From NCBI GenBank assembly GCA_026984715.1, contig JALSRO010000044.1, forward strand, positions 1-5,238: DNA of 5,238 nt, given 5' to 3'. The translations under genes were made by a program, and so were the position numbers. This DNA comes from Chromatiales bacterium (GTDB taxonomy: Bacteria; Pseudomonadota; Gammaproteobacteria; Thiohalospirales; Thiohalospiraceae). The notes under the pieces were generated by a model that had not been told where the DNA came from, ran no database searches, and saw nothing but the letters and a program-made list of their open reading frames with translations. Positions 5,183-5,238 of the stretch are shown in pieces (the stretch's first letter is position 1; the number at the start of each line of letters is the position of its first letter).

Positions 5183-5188
5183 CCCCGG

Positions 5189-5215
5189 GGGAGCACCTCC
5201 ATCCGGGGTGCTCCC
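5189..5215 (+). terminator. Terminator-like hairpin after rpsT
   Basis: GGGAGCACC (5189-5197) and GGTGCTCCC (5207-5215) form a 9-bp perfect GC-rich stem, extendable by a G-U and a C-G pair, 7 bp after the rpsT stop. The downstream bases ATCATCCATTC are only weakly U-rich, so termination may be inefficient or the hairpin may mainly protect the mRNA end. Confidence 0.65.
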
Positions 5216-5238
5216 GATCATCCATTCTCCCGTACCCC

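Overview
The window looks like the chromosome of a GC-rich gammaproteobacterium. Evidence: a typical 86-residue proteobacterial S20, periplasmic DsbA, diheme cytochrome c4, a c5-like monoheme cytochrome, and an FNR/ANR-type half-site pair. No genus can be assigned from sequence reading alone. The set suits a respiring organism that meets low oxygen; a sulfur oxidiser or pseudomonad relative would fit, but this is inference.

Layout. Positions 1-1066 (minus) hold the first 355 residues of a thiamine-diphosphate enzyme of the acetolactate synthase family, cut by the window's left edge. A 116-bp structured gap separates it from dsbA (1183-1833, minus), which probably lies upstream in the same transcript. 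About 710 bp without a convincing gene follow (1834-2543); they contain a small perfect hairpin and, at the right end, a cluster of direct and inverted repeats around a candidate promoter. A plus-strand gene for a stand-alone cyclic-nucleotide-binding protein occupies 2544-3032. A 307-bp convergent gap holds hairpins and a strong terminator oriented for the minus strand. Next come cytochrome c4 (3340-3945) and a cytochrome c5-family protein (3998-4321), both minus and co-oriented 52 bp apart. A 600-bp gap (4322-4921) contains a candidate promoter with an FNR/ANR-like box for the cytochromes and a near-consensus sigma-70 promoter for rpsT (4922-5182, plus), which is followed by a hairpin.

How the genes relate. 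c4, the c5-like protein and DsbA are all exported. The cytochromes would carry electrons to terminal oxidases, and DsbA oxidises periplasmic thiols. The order c5 - c4 - dsbA on one strand resembles a conserved gammaproteobacterial neighbourhood (remembered from Pseudomonas), but here the opposite-strand cyclic-nucleotide-binding gene and its regulatory region interrupt it. I found no CRISPR array, transposase, tRNA or phage gene. No wholly new system is evident; the best leads are the interrupted synteny, the repeat-rich control region of the cNMP-binding gene, and the likely oxygen-responsive control of the cytochrome operon.
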